A stretch of 5,543 bases of DNA from Pseudomonadota bacterium. GTDB taxonomy: Bacteria > Desulfobacterota > Desulfobacteria > Desulfobacterales > ETH-SRB1. Numbering within the stretch: the first letter of the stretch is position 1; the number at the start of each line of letters is the position of its first letter. The stretch lies in assembly GCA_018897415.1 (NCBI GenBank), contig JAHIKR010000176.1:1-5543 (forward strand), given 5' to 3'. The notes below the pieces were generated by a model that was not told the DNA's origin, searched no databases, and worked only from the letters and a program-made list of their open reading frames with translations. The position numbers and the translations under genes are program-made. Positions 5,237-5,543 of this stretch are shown one piece after another.

Positions 5237-5405
5237 ATTATTTTTACTCTAACAATTAATAGCCGCAATTCGTATGCCCTATTATTTCTTCTCTATTTTG
5301 TTTAGAAAGGCGTATTTCTTGAGCCTGATATCCATTAATCCTTTTAAATAATAATAACAAGGAATACGCTTTTCGCCTAATATCTAAAAATTGCCTTATT
5401 TCCCT
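5237..5405. other. Non-coding stretch upstream of the cyclase-like gene
   Basis: This AT-rich gap lies between the partial gene at the right edge and the cyclase-like gene, both on the minus strand. It presumably holds the promoter of the latter, but I see no convincing -35/-10 pair. Its one clear structure is the inverted repeat at 5310-5369. Confidence 0.5.
5310..5369. repeat. Inverted repeat with 12-bp arms
   Basis: GCGTATTTCTTG (5310-5321) and CAAGGAATACGC (5358-5369) pair at 11 of 12 positions across a 36-base spacer. The spacer is long for a terminator hairpin, so the repeat could be an operator, a small mobile-element remnant, or a processing signal for the upstream gene. Confidence 0.45.
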
Positions 5406-5543
5406 CTATGTTATCTTATGGATTATTAAATCTTTTATAGCTTGGTCAAGTTTTCTTAGCTCATAGATTTTCAGGAGATCTTCGCTCTTACCGATTAACG
5501 GGACCATTTCTTTTTCTAATTCTTCGGTTAGGCGTTTGCCGGA
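5406..5543 (-). CDS. C-terminal end of an unrecognised protein
   Basis: Reading the minus strand from the window edge, 45 codons are open up to a TAG at 5406-5408. The residues are charged and predicted helical (KRLTEELEKEMVPLIGK, then LLKIYELRKLDQAIKDLI), with regular heptad-like spacing suggestive of a coiled-coil or helical tail. The rest of the gene lies beyond the window. I do not recognise the family. Because no start can be seen and the stretch is short, chance openness is possible, but the residue composition looks like real coding sequence. It is codirectional with the cyclase-like gene, 169 bp upstream. Confidence 0.5.
   Translation of the reverse strand, partial: SGKRLTEELEKEMVPLIGKSEDLLKIYELRKLDQAIKDLIIHKIT

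Overview
The window joins two unlike halves. The left half (about 1-3531) is bacterial insertion-sequence DNA on the plus strand: one IS21-family element interrupted by a second, more complete one. The right half (about 3649-5543) has four genes or gene parts, all on the minus strand. A GC-rich non-coding island of about 100 bp lies at the junction. The sequence is moderately AT-rich, uses AGGAGG-type ribosome binding sites and encodes an HU/IHF-family protein, so the host is a bacterium. Nothing here fixes the phylum. A histone-fold gene next to HU hints at an uncultured or environmental lineage, but that is inference.

Left half. Positions 1-1124 hold the 3' part of IS21 element A: the C-terminal part of its IstA transposase, then an IstB helper ATPase cut off just after Walker B. 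IS21 element B (about 1125-3531) begins there. It carries an intact istA (DDE transposase), an overlapping intact istB (AAA+ ATPase), and at each end two 19-bp repeats spaced 23 bp apart, the arrangement expected for IstA binding. The missing part of element A's istB does not resume after element B, and I see no target-site duplication, so the junction has been rearranged.

Right half, in transcription order: the last 45 codons of an unrecognised protein (5543-5406); a non-coding stretch with a long inverted repeat; a 301-aa protein with the motif pattern of a class III nucleotide cyclase domain (5236-4331); a 68-bp gap with an imperfect hairpin; a 114-aa histone-fold protein (4262-3918); and an HU/IHF-like protein (3921-3649) whose ATG overlaps the histone stop codon.

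The most interesting part is the histone-HU pair: two unrelated types of DNA-packaging protein that appear translationally coupled. A cyclase-like gene of a kind related to, but not shown to be, Pycsar-type cyclases lies directly upstream on the same strand. Whether the three form one functional unit cannot be decided from this window.
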